Source of the DNA: Halobacillus sp. A5
GTDB taxonomy: Bacteria > Bacillota > Bacilli > Bacillales > Halobacillaceae
Assembly (NCBI RefSeq): GCF_024189315.1
Contig: NZ_JAIZEO010000003.1
Coordinates: forward strand, 1 to 64,000
Direction: 5' to 3'
Length of the DNA stretch: 64,000 nt
In this document: in pieces, positions 25,615 to 34,073 of the stretch
Numbering within the stretch: position 1 is the stretch's first letter
Layout of the letters: each line of letters begins with the position of its first letter
Notes under the pieces: model-generated
Databases searched by the model: none
What the model saw: the letters and a program-made list of their open reading frames with translations, nothing else
Told to the model about the DNA's origin: nothing
Program-made: the position numbers and the translations under genes

Positions 25615-25629
25615 GCAAAATTTTTTTGC
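25615..25629. promoter_or_regulatory. Probable upstream activator site for the RocR-like protein
   Basis: Near-perfect palindrome GCAAAATTTTTTTGC centred about 60 bases before the -24 element. A half-similar TGCAAAATAAATTGGCG lies at 25571-25587. The position and GCAAAA/TTTTGC symmetry fit an enhancer-binding protein. Confidence 0.6.
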
Positions 25630-25681
25630 ATTTTTAGATTTTCGTTTTAATAAAACGCTTTCAGATCAAAGTTTATGAAGT

Positions 25682-25698
25682 TGGCATGAATGTTGCAT
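25682..25698 (+). promoter_or_regulatory. Sigma-54 (-24/-12) promoter of the rocD operon
   Basis: TGGCAT (25682-25687), five bases, TTGCAT (25693-25698). GG and GC are ten bases apart as required. It lies 35 bases before the rocD start. Confidence 0.88.
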
Positions 25699-25733
25699 TT
25701 AAAGTAGGTGAGAGCAAAAAAAGGAGGAGTAAG

Positions 25734-26936
25734 ATGAATACAGCCATTAGAACAAATGAGGTTATAAGTCAAACGGCACAATATGGGGCAAATAACTATC
25801 ACCCCCTTCCTATCGTTATATCAGAAGCTGAAGGGGTGTGGGTGAAGGATCCTGAAGGAAATACCTACATGGATATGTTAAGTGCCTATTCAGCAGTCAA
25901 CCAGGGTCATAGACATCCTAAGATTATTGAAGCCTTAAAAGCACAGGCAGACCGGGTCACTTTGACTTCACGCGCCTTTCATAATGACCAGCTGGCACCA
26001 TTTTACAAAAAAGTCTCCAAATTAACTGGCAAAGAAATGGTTCTTCCTATGAACACAGGGGCAGAAGCTGTTGAAACAGCTGTAAAAGCAGTACGCCGCT
26101 GGGGTTATGAAAAGAAAGGAGTGGCCGAAAACAAAGCTGAGATCATCGTTTGTGAAGGTAACTTTCACGGTAGAACGATGACGGCCGTGTCCTTATCATC
26201 TGAAGCAGAGGGTAAACGCAGTTACGGGCCTGTCCTGCCGGGAATAAAGCTGATTCCTTATGGTGATATCACGGCATTAAAAGAGGCGATCACACCAAAT
26301 ACAGTCGGATTTTTACTCGAACCGATCCAGGGGGAAGCAGGAATCGTCATGCCGCCGGAAGGGTTCCTGAAAGAAGCATTTGAACTGTGCAAGAACGAGA
26401 ATGTTTTATTTGTGGCCGATGAAATTCAAGCAGGTTTAGCTCGCTCCGGTAAAATGTTTGCCTGTGACTGGGAAGACGTGAAGCCGGACATGTATATTCT
26501 AGGAAAGGCGCTTGGCGGCGGTGTTATGCCCATTTCATGCGTAGCAGCCAATGAAGATATTTTGGGTGTGTTCACGCCAGGGTCACACGGATCCACTTTC
26601 GGCGGGAATCCACTCGCAAGTGCTGTAGCAGTAGCCTCATTAGACGTGATTGAAGAGGAAAAATTAGCCGAACGTTCTCTCAGGCTCGGACAGTATTTTC
26701 AAGATAAATTAAAGGAAATTGATAATCCGGTCATTAAAGAAGTACGGGGAAAAGGTTTGTTCGTCGGCGTTGAATTACATGAACACGCACGTCCATACTG
26801 TGAAAAGCTCAAAGAAGAAGGTTTGCTTTGTAAAGAAACTCACGAAAACGTGATCCGGTTTGCGCCTCCCCTTGTGATTAAGGAAGAAGACCTTGAATGG
26901 GCCGTTGAGAAGATTACGAGGGTGCTATCCAAATAA
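25734..26936 (+). CDS. rocD: Ornithine--oxo-acid aminotransferase
   Basis: A 400-residue PLP-dependent class III aminotransferase that converts ornithine and 2-oxoglutarate to glutamate-5-semialdehyde and glutamate. The start at ATG 25734 follows AAGGAGGAG; the ATG at 25686 lies inside the sigma-54 promoter. Visible: PLP phosphate cup [13 protein letters not shown]-type VADEIQAG, and the Schiff-base lysine in [10 protein letters not shown] (K258). Its length and the N-terminal [15 protein letters not shown] match RocD closely. It is first in an operon with glutamate dehydrogenase. Confidence 0.93.
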   Translation: MNTAIRTNEVISQTAQYGANNYHPLPIVISEAEGVWVKDPEGNTYMDMLSAYSAVNQGHRHPKIIEALKAQADRVTLTSRAFHNDQLAPFYKKVSKLTGKEMVLPMNTGAEAVETAVKAVRRWGYEKKGVAENKAEIIVCEGNFHGRTMTAVSLSSEAEGKRSYGPVLPGIKLIPYGDITALKEAITPNTVGFLLEPIQGEAGIVMPPEGFLKEAFELCKNENVLFVADEIQAGLARSGKMFACDWEDVKPDMYILGKALGGGVMPISCVAANEDILGVFTPGSHGSTFGGNPLASAVAVASLDVIEEEKLAERSLRLGQYFQDKLKEIDNPVIKEVRGKGLFVGVELHEHARPYCEKLKEEGLLCKETHENVIRFAPPLVIKEEDLEWAVEKITRVLSK

Positions 26937-26971
26937 CCAATTTAACTTATAATCCCGCGGAGGTATAAAAA

Positions 26972-28264
26972 ATGGCTGCGACAGATCTATCAAATGACCA
27001 ACAGCAAAAACACATGCAGGAAGAAGAGTCGCTTGAACTCTTCGAATCGACACAGGTTGTTATCCAGGAGGCTCTCAGTCATTTAGGTTATCCAGGAGAA
27101 ACCTTTGAACTATTGAAAGAGCCGATGAGAATGCTTACCGTCCGCATCCCTGTTCGGATGGACGATGGAAAAATAAAAATCTTCACCGGCTATCGTTCTC
27201 AACACAACGATGCGGTCGGTCCTACAAAAGGAGGCGTTCGATTTCATCCTGAGGTCAATGAAAAAGAAGTAAAGGCTTTATCGATGTGGATGAGCTTAAA
27301 ATGCGGCATCGCTGATTTACCTTATGGCGGCGGAAAAGGCGGGATCATTTGTGATCCGAGAGAGATGTCTTTTCGAGAGATTGAAGGGGTAAGCCGCGGC
27401 TATGTCCGTGCCATCAGCCAGATCGTTGGACCGACAAAAGATATTCCGGCTCCCGATGTGTTTACCAATTCGCAGATCATGGCATGGATGATGGACGAAT
27501 ACAGTCGAATTCGTGAATTTGATTCCCCGGGTTTTATTACAGGGAAACCAGTAGTCCTGGGGGGTTCCCATGGTCGGGAATCCGCCACGGCAGGCGGTGT
27601 AACTATTTGCGTAGAAGAAGCCGCAAAGAAAATGGGCATTCAGTTAGAAGGCTCCCGAGTCGTTATTCAAGGATTTGGAAATGCCGGCAGTTTCCTGGCT
27701 AAATTTTTGCATGATGCGGGTGCAAAGGTCGTTGGCATTTCTGATGCTCATGGTGCCATATACAACGAAAACGGTCTCGACATTGACTATCTGCTCGACC
27801 GTCGTGATAGTTTCGGTATGGTTACCAATCTTTTTGAACATACGATCACAAATAAAGAACTTCTCGAAAAAGATTGTGATATTCTCGTGCCTGCTGCTGT
27901 TTCTAATCAAATTACTCTGGAAAATGCCAAAAATATAAAGGCGTCCATCGTCGTAGAAGCGGCAAATGGGCCGACCACCCTTGAAGCGACTAAAATCTTG
28001 AGTAAACGCGGGATTCTGCTTGTCCCTGATGTCCTAGCCAGTTCCGGTGGTGTAACGGTTTCCTATTTTGAATGGGTGCAGAACAATCAAGGTTACTACT
28101 GGACGGAAGAAGAAGTTTCAACAAAGCTGCGCCAGGTAATCGTAGATTCATTCGATAAGGTTTATTCGGCAGCCGACAAACACCAGGTCGACATGCGCTT
28201 AGCTGCTTATATTATCGGTGTTCGAAAGATGGCGGAAGCTTCTCGTTATCGTGGATGGGTGTAA
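26972..28264 (+). CDS. NAD-type glutamate dehydrogenase (GudB/RocG family)
   Basis: A 430-residue Glu/Leu/Phe/Val dehydrogenase, of GudB/RocG length. The catalytic lysine motif LPYGGGKGGI (about 116-125), the substrate loop GPTKGGVRFHP and the dinucleotide fold VIQGFGNAGSF are intact. It oxidises glutamate to 2-oxoglutarate and ammonia, finishing the ornithine route begun by RocD. It starts 35 bases after rocD with CGGAGG. RocG and GudB cannot be told apart by eye, but the sigma-54 operon context favours a RocG-like role. Confidence 0.92.
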   Translation: MAATDLSNDQQQKHMQEEESLELFESTQVVIQEALSHLGYPGETFELLKEPMRMLTVRIPVRMDDGKIKIFTGYRSQHNDAVGPTKGGVRFHPEVNEKEVKALSMWMSLKCGIADLPYGGGKGGIICDPREMSFREIEGVSRGYVRAISQIVGPTKDIPAPDVFTNSQIMAWMMDEYSRIREFDSPGFITGKPVVLGGSHGRESATAGGVTICVEEAAKKMGIQLEGSRVVIQGFGNAGSFLAKFLHDAGAKVVGISDAHGAIYNENGLDIDYLLDRRDSFGMVTNLFEHTITNKELLEKDCDILVPAAVSNQITLENAKNIKASIVVEAANGPTTLEATKILSKRGILLVPDVLASSGGVTVSYFEWVQNNQGYYWTEEEVSTKLRQVIVDSFDKVYSAADKHQVDMRLAAYIIGVRKMAEASRYRGWV

Positions 28265-28318
28265 GACTCGACGAATATAAATTTGTGTTCAACATCATCT
28301 TACAAAGGAGTGGGAAAG

Positions 28319-28573
28319 ATGAAGGAAGTGCTTCAAGATGTTTATAGTCCTTGTGATGGAACCATTAAAGAAGTTTTTGTGGACCGTTCATCTTATGTGT
28401 ATGAATGGGAACCTTTGTTGCTGATTGAAACAAAAGAACAAAAAGAAATAGAAGTATCTATAGGGGTAAGTGGAACCGTTACATCGGTGAAGTTTTCCCA
28501 GGGGCAGAGCGTTACTTCAAATTCGATTGTAACCACACTGTTAGATGACTTGGAAATAACCGGTAGTGACTAA
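28319..28573 (+). CDS. Small biotin/lipoyl-attachment-like domain protein
   Basis: An 84-residue protein starting at ATG 28319 after AAAGGAGTGGG. The sequence has the pattern of a biotinyl/lipoyl hammerhead fold (VYSPCDGTIKEVFVD, SGTVTSVKFSQGQSV). The hairpin turn that would carry the modified lysine reads ETKEQKEIE in place of the biotin motif MKM, so modification is uncertain. No carboxylase or dehydrogenase partner lies in the operon. It sits between glutamate dehydrogenase and a YjiH-type membrane protein and may support that transporter. Confidence 0.65.
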   Translation: MKEVLQDVYSPCDGTIKEVFVDRSSYVYEWEPLLLIETKEQKEIEVSIGVSGTVTSVKFSQGQSVTSNSIVTTLLDDLEITGSD

Positions 28574-28585
28574 AGGATCGGCTCT

Positions 28586-28613
28586 GAGGGGGGACTCTTA
28601 TCACTCCCCCCTC
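28586..28613 (+). terminator. GC-rich hairpin, possible attenuator
   Basis: GAGGGGGGA / TCCCCCCTC arms with a 10-base loop and no T run. Lies between the biotinyl-like gene and the YjiH gene. Confidence 0.5.
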
Positions 28614-28683
28614 CCACTATTCAATAGTCATTGTAAGTTAGCATCAGTAGAAATGAACACGCTTACAAAAAAGGGGGTTCTTC

Positions 28684-30084
28684 ATGAACGATTCTGCCCA
28701 AAGGAAAGAACAATATTATTCACCAAGCCATGAAACTAAAGCATTAGAGCAGAGTAACACCCTGAATGTTCTAAAATTCATGATTCCTTCTCTGATTGGA
28801 ATCCTCTTGTTCATGGTACCTTTACGTATCCAGGGAGAAATTACAATTCCAGTCGCTTTACTTGCGAACTGGGTCCAGAGCACGTTCGCCGGGGTGTTAC
28901 CGGGTTTTATAACAGTCATTATTATGTTAACCGCTGGACTAACGGTGTTTACAAAGGCGTATAAACCAGCATGGATTCTTAACAGCCCTTTTTTAAGAGG
29001 ACTATTTGATATATCCAGGGTGTGGGTTTGGGCAAGAATAGCAGCCGCGGTTTTTGTTGTCATCACCTTTTACGAAGTCGGTCCCGAGTCCATTTGGTCA
29101 GACGCGACAGGCGGCTTACTCTTTAACGATCTTATCCCCGCCTTATTCGCCGTGTTTCTATTTGCAGGTATACTCTTGCCGCTGCTGTTGGACTTCGGAC
29201 TGCTTGAGTTATGTGGAGCTTTATTAACAAAAATTATGAAGCCCATTTTCACGTTACCCGGTCGATCTTCTATCGATTGTCTTGCTTCCTGGCTGGGAGA
29301 CGGTACCATCGGAATACTTTTAACCAATAAACAGTACGAAGGTGGTTTTTATTCAAAGCGAGAAGCCGCAGTAATCGGGACAACCTTCTCCGTTGTATCC
29401 ATCACATTCACGATTGTGGTGTTAACGTTAGTGGAGCTGCAGCACATGTTTTTCCAATACTATTTAACCATTATTGTAGCCGGACTAGCTGCTGCATTGA
29501 TTTGTCCGCGCATTCCACCATTATCAAAAAAAGAAAATCAATACTATGAACAGGCTGACAACCAATATGATGAGAACATTCCGGACGATATCTCCTCATT
29601 CAAATGGGGTATTAATCAAGCCGTAGGAAAGGCCAAACATACTAGGTGGGCCAACGTTGTAAAGGGTGGAATGCAAAACGTTCTGGATATGTGGATGGGC
29701 GTGATTCCAATTGTTATGGCTATTGGAACATTGGCGTTAATCGTCGCCGAATATACACCATTATTTGAGTGGATTGGCGCGCCGTTTATCCCTCTTCTTC
29801 AACTGATGCAGGTTCCTGAGGCTGCCGCTGCAGCACCATCCATGGTCGTTGGGTTCGCGGATATGTTTCTGCCGGCAGTGTTAGGAAGTGGTATTGAAAG
29901 TCCATTAACAAGGTTTGTGATCGCCTGCGTATCGGTGACGCAATTGATTTACATGTCTGAGGTAGGGGGACTGTTACTTGGTTCGAAGCTCCCCGTTACG
30001 TTTATGGATCTGGTCATCATCTTCCTTGAGCGTACGCTGATTACCCTGCCAATTGTTGTTCTTATGGCACATTTATTCTTTTAA
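28684..30084 (+). CDS. YjiH-family membrane protein (nucleoside-recognition/Gate domain)
   Basis: A 466-residue multi-spanning protein with about 10-12 helices, starting after AAAAGGGGG. Paired Gate-type stretches are seen (SIDCLASWLGDGTIGILLTN in the first half, AAAAPSMVVGFADMFLPAVL in the second). YjiH proteins are uncharacterised and thought to be transporters. The placement at the end of the rocD-glutamate dehydrogenase operon suggests transport of an amino acid or a degradation product. No terminator is evident immediately downstream. Confidence 0.8.
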   Translation: MNDSAQRKEQYYSPSHETKALEQSNTLNVLKFMIPSLIGILLFMVPLRIQGEITIPVALLANWVQSTFAGVLPGFITVIIMLTAGLTVFTKAYKPAWILNSPFLRGLFDISRVWVWARIAAAVFVVITFYEVGPESIWSDATGGLLFNDLIPALFAVFLFAGILLPLLLDFGLLELCGALLTKIMKPIFTLPGRSSIDCLASWLGDGTIGILLTNKQYEGGFYSKREAAVIGTTFSVVSITFTIVVLTLVELQHMFFQYYLTIIVAGLAAALICPRIPPLSKKENQYYEQADNQYDENIPDDISSFKWGINQAVGKAKHTRWANVVKGGMQNVLDMWMGVIPIVMAIGTLALIVAEYTPLFEWIGAPFIPLLQLMQVPEAAAAAPSMVVGFADMFLPAVLGSGIESPLTRFVIACVSVTQLIYMSEVGGLLLGSKLPVTFMDLVIIFLERTLITLPIVVLMAHLFF

Positions 30085-30298
30085 CTTGAAAACTGGATCC
30101 GAATTGGAGGAAGTGTTTTTTTAAAAGCGGTACTTTTAAGTTTCCTCTATGACTTTAGTAATATATATAAATACCAGATAGCCAAGGATAACTAATAGTA
30201 AAAATTAATAGTAAATGAGATGGAGATATCGGAAAACACTGCCCAAAAGCTATATTAATACTGAAAAGAAAATTCTTAGAGAATCCTATTTATAAGGG

Positions 30299-30326
30299 AG
30301 GCAGTTTTGGCTGTCTTCTTTTTTAT
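30299..30326 (+). terminator. Terminator-like hairpin
   Basis: A GGCAG/CTGTC stem with a T-rich tail (CTTCTTTTTTA). Its sequence style matches the terminator at 5349-5378, next to the related DnaD gene. Region 30085-30298 shows no gene. Confidence 0.5.
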
Positions 30327-30331
30327 TTTGT

Positions 30332-30481
30332 GAGGAGATCTTACGACGCTGGGAGAATCAGCAGGTGCAGTCGTTAGACGATGTCCGGCGGATCGAGAAA
30401 CAGAAGGCGCGGTCATTGCAGAGGAAGCAGGAGAAGGAAGATCGGCCGTCCATGTTAAGCCGAATGTTTGAAAACCGTTGA
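30332..30481 (+). pseudogene. C-terminal fragment of a DnaD-like replication protein
   Basis: An open frame without start reads EEILRRWENQQVQSLDDVRR ... RPSMLSRMFENR to TGA 30479-30481. It matches the C-terminus of the DnaD-like protein at 5521 (EGILKRWEKGEIRSMADVKR ... RPQMLQRMFETHR). So part of a third DnaD paralogue survives 22 kb away, directly after a similar terminator-like sequence. This suggests a former second copy of the replication module. Confidence 0.65.
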
Positions 30482-30581
30482 AAAAACCACCTTCGAAATC
30501 ACATTTTTAAATGTACTAATTCGAGAGATGGTGTATTGTCGATCGGTTCATTAGCTTATTTATTATTAAGGTTTATGATGG

Positions 30582-31046
30582 TTAATTACCAACGTATAAT
30601 TCTTCAACTGTGTGAGTACCTGTACCATTTACTCGTATAACAAACGTAGTTCTATAATTAATCAGTGCGGCATTATATGGTCTAAATGATCCGTAACTTC
30701 CTACTTGATGAACTGAGTTCATTTGAAGTTGTTGAGTCCGTCTTATGGTATAAGGCTCCTGTTGGGATACATTATCGATTTTCGTTGTTGCACTATCATA
30801 GGTCCAATCGATAGTTAGTCGGTGAGAAAAACTGTTTAATGCTCCCATTAGGTTATGTAACGTAGCTTCAAATTCCCCAGTTGAGTAATCTGATGACATT
30901 ATACTTACTTGGTCAAGTTGATTTTCACTTGTAGTTATCTTACCTGCTTGTCCAGTATTTATATTGACGTGAAGTGGTTCGTCACTATAGCTAAGTTCTC
31001 TTTTTACTACAAAATTTTCTACACCATTTTTAAGACGTTCATTTAG
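30582..31046 (-). pseudogene. Hypothetical protein, apparently lacking its 5' end
   Basis: The minus-strand frame is open from 31046 to the stop at 30582 (154 codons) but has no start codon until ATG 30899, and that ATG has no ribosome site. The upstream part is protein-like (NGVENFVVKRELSYSDEPLH), so the true gene was longer. The visible part is soluble, beta-rich in appearance (RLTIDWTYDSATTKIDNVSQ, INYRTTFVIRVNGTGTHTV), with no membrane segment. Family not recognised; perhaps a phage or surface protein remnant. Confidence 0.45.
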
Positions 31047-31061
31047 TTATGTTGTAAAAAC

Positions 31062-31096
31062 AAAGGGGGCCTTTCTAACTATAGAAGGCCCCTTTT
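31062..31096 (-). terminator. Bidirectional terminator after the ROK regulator
   Basis: AAAGGGGGCCTTTCTA / TAGAAGGCCCCTTTT stem. Read on the minus strand it ends the ROK gene and is followed by GTTTTTAC. Confidence 0.75.
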
Positions 31097-31106
31097 CTAG
31101 AGCTAT

Positions 31107-32294
31107 TTAATTAACAAGCTGTTTGTTTTGAAAGTGAGTATAAGCTGTAAAGTCTAATGTTTGAACGTCATAATAGTATTTCAAAGCAATCATCGCCCCG
31201 CCCAGGGAGCAGGCATCTTTCCCTAAAATAGAAGAAGTGATTTTATCATAATTGTTCATTCTTGACGTTAAACGATCGGTTAGTTCATCGATTAGGCTTT
31301 GGTTATTATTCAACAGATGTCCGTTAATAATGATCGTTTCGGGGTTGAAAATGTTAATAATATTATTTAAACCTACTGCCATGTAATCAAAGAAACTTTC
31401 CATTAGTCTTGGATAGTGTTTGGTAATATGCTCTACATTTTCTTCATCTATTTCCCTCAGTTTCAACCCTTCAGCTTCCAGTTCATGAAGCAGTGCTTTT
31501 TCTGAAGCATACAGTTCCCAGCACCCCTTGTTCCCGCAAGGACATTCGCGGCCATGCTTCTCTACAATCATGTGGCCGATTTCACCGGCAAATCCTTGAA
31601 ATCCTCGATATATCTCACTATCTTTTAAAATACCCAGTCCAATCCCTGAATACATAGTAATGCAAAAAAGATCGGAGACCGAAGATGTATACACCTGCTC
31701 AGCATAGGCGCAAAGGTTGGCGTTATTATCAATGAATACCGGTACTTCAAAAGTATTTTCCAGTTCTTGTTTAATTTGTAGGTTCGATAAGTCCATTTTA
31801 GGTGTGAAAATAATGTCATCGCTTCTGGCGACTATGCCGTGAATTCCTACTCCAATTCCAATAAGACCGATCGCGTCATATTGCTCATTGAATGTTTGAA
31901 TGAGGTCTCTAACGGTCTTGTTGATAAGCTCCATCGCTTTAGAGGGCGTGTTATTTTTATTGTTTAACCTTAGAGAATGAATTGAATGTCCCAGAAGATC
32001 GGTCACTTGGATTTGTATGGAATTTTCATCAAAATCGATTCCTATGCTGTAACCAGCCTTCCCGTTTATTTCTAAAAGGATAGGTTTTCTGCCTCTGTTA
32101 CTCGTTACTCCTGCTTGTTTTTCGATGATTAAGTTCTCTTTCATCATTTGCAGGACTTGAGCTGAAACCGTAGATTTATTTAAACCCGTGAGGCGGGCCA
32201 GGTCACTTCTTGATATCGATCGATATTTAATGATGTTCTCTATTAGTATTCTGCGATTTAACGTCTTAATGTAGGCAGAATCTCCTGTACTCAT
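31107..32294 (-). CDS. ROK-family transcriptional regulator (XylR/NagC type)
   Basis: A 395-residue regulator. The start is ATG 32294 (MSTGDSAYIKTLNRRI), behind AAAGGGG; the longer frame to 32381 would run through the operator. A winged helix (SISRSDLARLTGLNKSTVSA) precedes a ROK kinase-like domain with the ATP motif FIDNNANLC and the zinc-type motif CPCGNKGCWE. It is divergent from the hexuronate operon. The intergenic palindrome resembles the Bacillus xylose operator, so it probably represses that operon until a uronate or uronide is present. Confidence 0.9.
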   Translation of the reverse strand: MSTGDSAYIKTLNRRILIENIIKYRSISRSDLARLTGLNKSTVSAQVLQMMKENLIIEKQAGVTSNRGRKPILLEINGKAGYSIGIDFDENSIQIQVTDLLGHSIHSLRLNNKNNTPSKAMELINKTVRDLIQTFNEQYDAIGLIGIGVGIHGIVARSDDIIFTPKMDLSNLQIKQELENTFEVPVFIDNNANLCAYAEQVYTSSVSDLFCITMYSGIGLGILKDSEIYRGFQGFAGEIGHMIVEKHGRECPCGNKGCWELYASEKALLHELEAEGLKLREIDEENVEHITKHYPRLMESFFDYMAVGLNNIINIFNPETIIINGHLLNNNQSLIDELTDRLTSRMNNYDKITSSILGKDACSLGGAMIALKYYYDVQTLDFTAYTHFQNKQLVN

Positions 32295-32332
32295 ATAAAA
32301 TAATCCCCTTTCACAAAATTGGCACTTGAAAG

Positions 32333-32346
32333 TAAAAGCGCTTTCA
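32333..32346. promoter_or_regulatory. Possible CcpA (cre) site
   Basis: TAAAAGCGCTTTCA matches the catabolite-responsive element consensus except for the second base. It lies between the ROK gene and the TRAP operon. Confidence 0.5.
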
Positions 32347-32360
32347 TTTATTATAATATT

Positions 32361-32392
32361 AATTATTTGTTGGGTAAACAAACAAATTATTT
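32361..32392. promoter_or_regulatory. XylR-like operator between the ROK gene and hexuronate operon
   Basis: Inverted repeat AATTATTTGTT ... AACAAATTATT around GGGTAAAC. The TTTGTT / AACAAA half sites and spacing resemble the known xylO operator of Bacillus XylR, a ROK protein. Confidence 0.65.
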
Positions 32393-32426
32393 TGAAAAGG
32401 CTTAATTTTGAAAGGAGAGGAAAGGA

Positions 32427-33437
32427 ATGAATAAAAAAGTAGTTGGTTTATTGGTGTTAGCGTTTAGTTTGGTGCTGCTTGCAGGGTGTAATTCAGGGGA
32501 TACGAGTGGAGAAAGCGGTGAGGGAGAATCAGGAGAAGAATTGCGGTTGGCACATAACTTAGGAGAGGATCATCCCGTTCATGCCGGCCTGCAGCGGTTT
32601 GCGGATAATGTTGAAGAAAATACAAATGGAAAAGTGAAAGTAAAGATTTTTGCTAATGGAGTATTAGGGGATGAAAAGGAAGTACTTGAACAATTGCAAA
32701 GCGGTGGAATTGATATGACGAAGGTAAGTGCAGGGGCTTTGGAAAGCTTTTCAAAAGATTATCAAGTGTTCTCGGTGCCCTACATTTTTGAGAGTGAAGA
32801 TCATTTTAGCAATGTAATGGAGTCTGATACTGTTGACGAAATCTATCAATCTACTGAAGATAAAGGATTTATCGGACTGACTTATTTTGATTCGGGAGCC
32901 AGAAGTTTCTACACAAAGGATACTGCAATTGAAACTCCGGAAGATTTAAATGGTAAGAAAATCCGTGTCATGGATAGCTCGACAGCTACTCGAATGGTTG
33001 AACTGTTAGGCGGGACTCCTACTCCAATGCCTTATGGTGAAATATACACAGGGTTGCAGCAAGGAGTAATTGACGGAGCAGAAAGCAACCCTACGGCTTT
33101 AACCACCGGGAAGCATGGGGAAGTTGCCAAGAATTTCTCTGTTAACGAACATACCATCATTCCAGATATCCTGGTTGTCAGCCAAGCCACTTGGGACAAG
33201 CTTTCTGATGAGCAAAAAGAAGCTGTACAGAGTGCAGCAGAAGATGCCACTCAGCACCAAGTAGAATTATGGGATGAGGCTACAGAAGAAGCCATTAGTG
33301 AAGCCGAAGACATGGGAGTGGAATTTAACGAAGTGGATAAAGATCCATTTATAGAAGCGGTGCAGCCGATGCATGAGGAATTTATGGAAGATGAGAGAAT
33401 GGGAGAAATTATGGAGAATTTTAAAGATGCTAAATAA
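32427..33437 (+). CDS. TRAP transporter solute-binding lipoprotein (DctP type)
   Basis: A 336-residue extracellular binding protein with a lipobox (LLAGCN, cysteine about residue 21) and a Gly/Ser/Glu-rich tether. The DctP fold is recognisable (LRLAHNLGEDHPVHAGLQRF, GKKIRVMDSSTATRMVELLG, PYGEIYTGLQQGVIDGAE). The arginine in KKIRVM is the usual carboxylate clamp, so an acidic sugar such as glucuronate or galacturonate is the likely ligand. It is the first gene of the operon, after GAAAGGAGAGG. Confidence 0.9.
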   Translation: MNKKVVGLLVLAFSLVLLAGCNSGDTSGESGEGESGEELRLAHNLGEDHPVHAGLQRFADNVEENTNGKVKVKIFANGVLGDEKEVLEQLQSGGIDMTKVSAGALESFSKDYQVFSVPYIFESEDHFSNVMESDTVDEIYQSTEDKGFIGLTYFDSGARSFYTKDTAIETPEDLNGKKIRVMDSSTATRMVELLGGTPTPMPYGEIYTGLQQGVIDGAESNPTALTTGKHGEVAKNFSVNEHTIIPDILVVSQATWDKLSDEQKEAVQSAAEDATQHQVELWDEATEEAISEAEDMGVEFNEVDKDPFIEAVQPMHEEFMEDERMGEIMENFKDAK

Positions 33438-33441
33438 TTGG

Positions 33442-33476
33442 GATAGAAGGTGCTCTCTTTTTGAGTACCTTCTATC
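33442..33476 (+). terminator. Intra-operon hairpin after the binding-protein gene
   Basis: GATAGAAGGTGCTC / GAGTACCTTCTATC arms, seven-base loop, no T run. Equivalent in position to the hairpin at 13973-14002 in the sugar ABC operon. Confidence 0.65.
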
Positions 33477-33584
33477 ATGTAAAGAATCCTGTGATGCTAA
33501 ACAAGGGATGACGAATGAGAGGTAAGGGATCTAGAAACTGGAAGGCGACTAATCCATTAAAACATTGGGTGAAGGAGGAAAAAA

Positions 33585-34070
33585 ATGATCAGTAGAATTA
33601 AAGGGATATTGGATCGAACCATTCTTTCTGTGGCAGCTTTGTTTACTTTAATGTTATTTTTAGGAGCGATCTGGCAGGTGATCAGCCGTTATTTTCTTAA
33701 CGCACCGAGTACTTTTACAGAAGAACTGCTCCGATTTTTACTCGTATGGACGTCCATCCTTGGGGCCACTTATGCCTTTGGGTCTAATCAGCATCTGGCG
33801 ATCACATTCTTAAAAAATAAGTTCAAAGGAAAAAACAAACTGGTGGTTAGAATCATCAATGACATTTTTATTCTGGGATTTGCCTATTTAATTATGATTA
33901 GAGGCGGCATGGAGGTAGTAAATGTGACGATGGGACAACTCACACCAATCTTAGGGATTCCAATGGGAGTTGTTTATTCGATTCTCCCTATTTCTGGTGT
34001 CCTCGTCATCATATATAAGCTATTACTTCTGCCTGAATATAAACAGGAAATGGCAGTAGAGGAGGCGTAG
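33585..34070 (+). CDS. TRAP transporter small permease (DctQ type)
   Basis: A 161-residue protein with four membrane helices (TILSVAALFTLMLFLGAIWQ first). The family motif appears as FTEELLRFLLVWTSILGATY. It works as an adaptor between the large permease and the binding protein. Starts after AGGAGG and is followed three bases later by DctM. Confidence 0.9.
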   Translation: MISRIKGILDRTILSVAALFTLMLFLGAIWQVISRYFLNAPSTFTEELLRFLLVWTSILGATYAFGSNQHLAITFLKNKFKGKNKLVVRIINDIFILGFAYLIMIRGGMEVVNVTMGQLTPILGIPMGVVYSILPISGVLVIIYKLLLLPEYKQEMAVEEA

Positions 34071-34073
34071 AAA

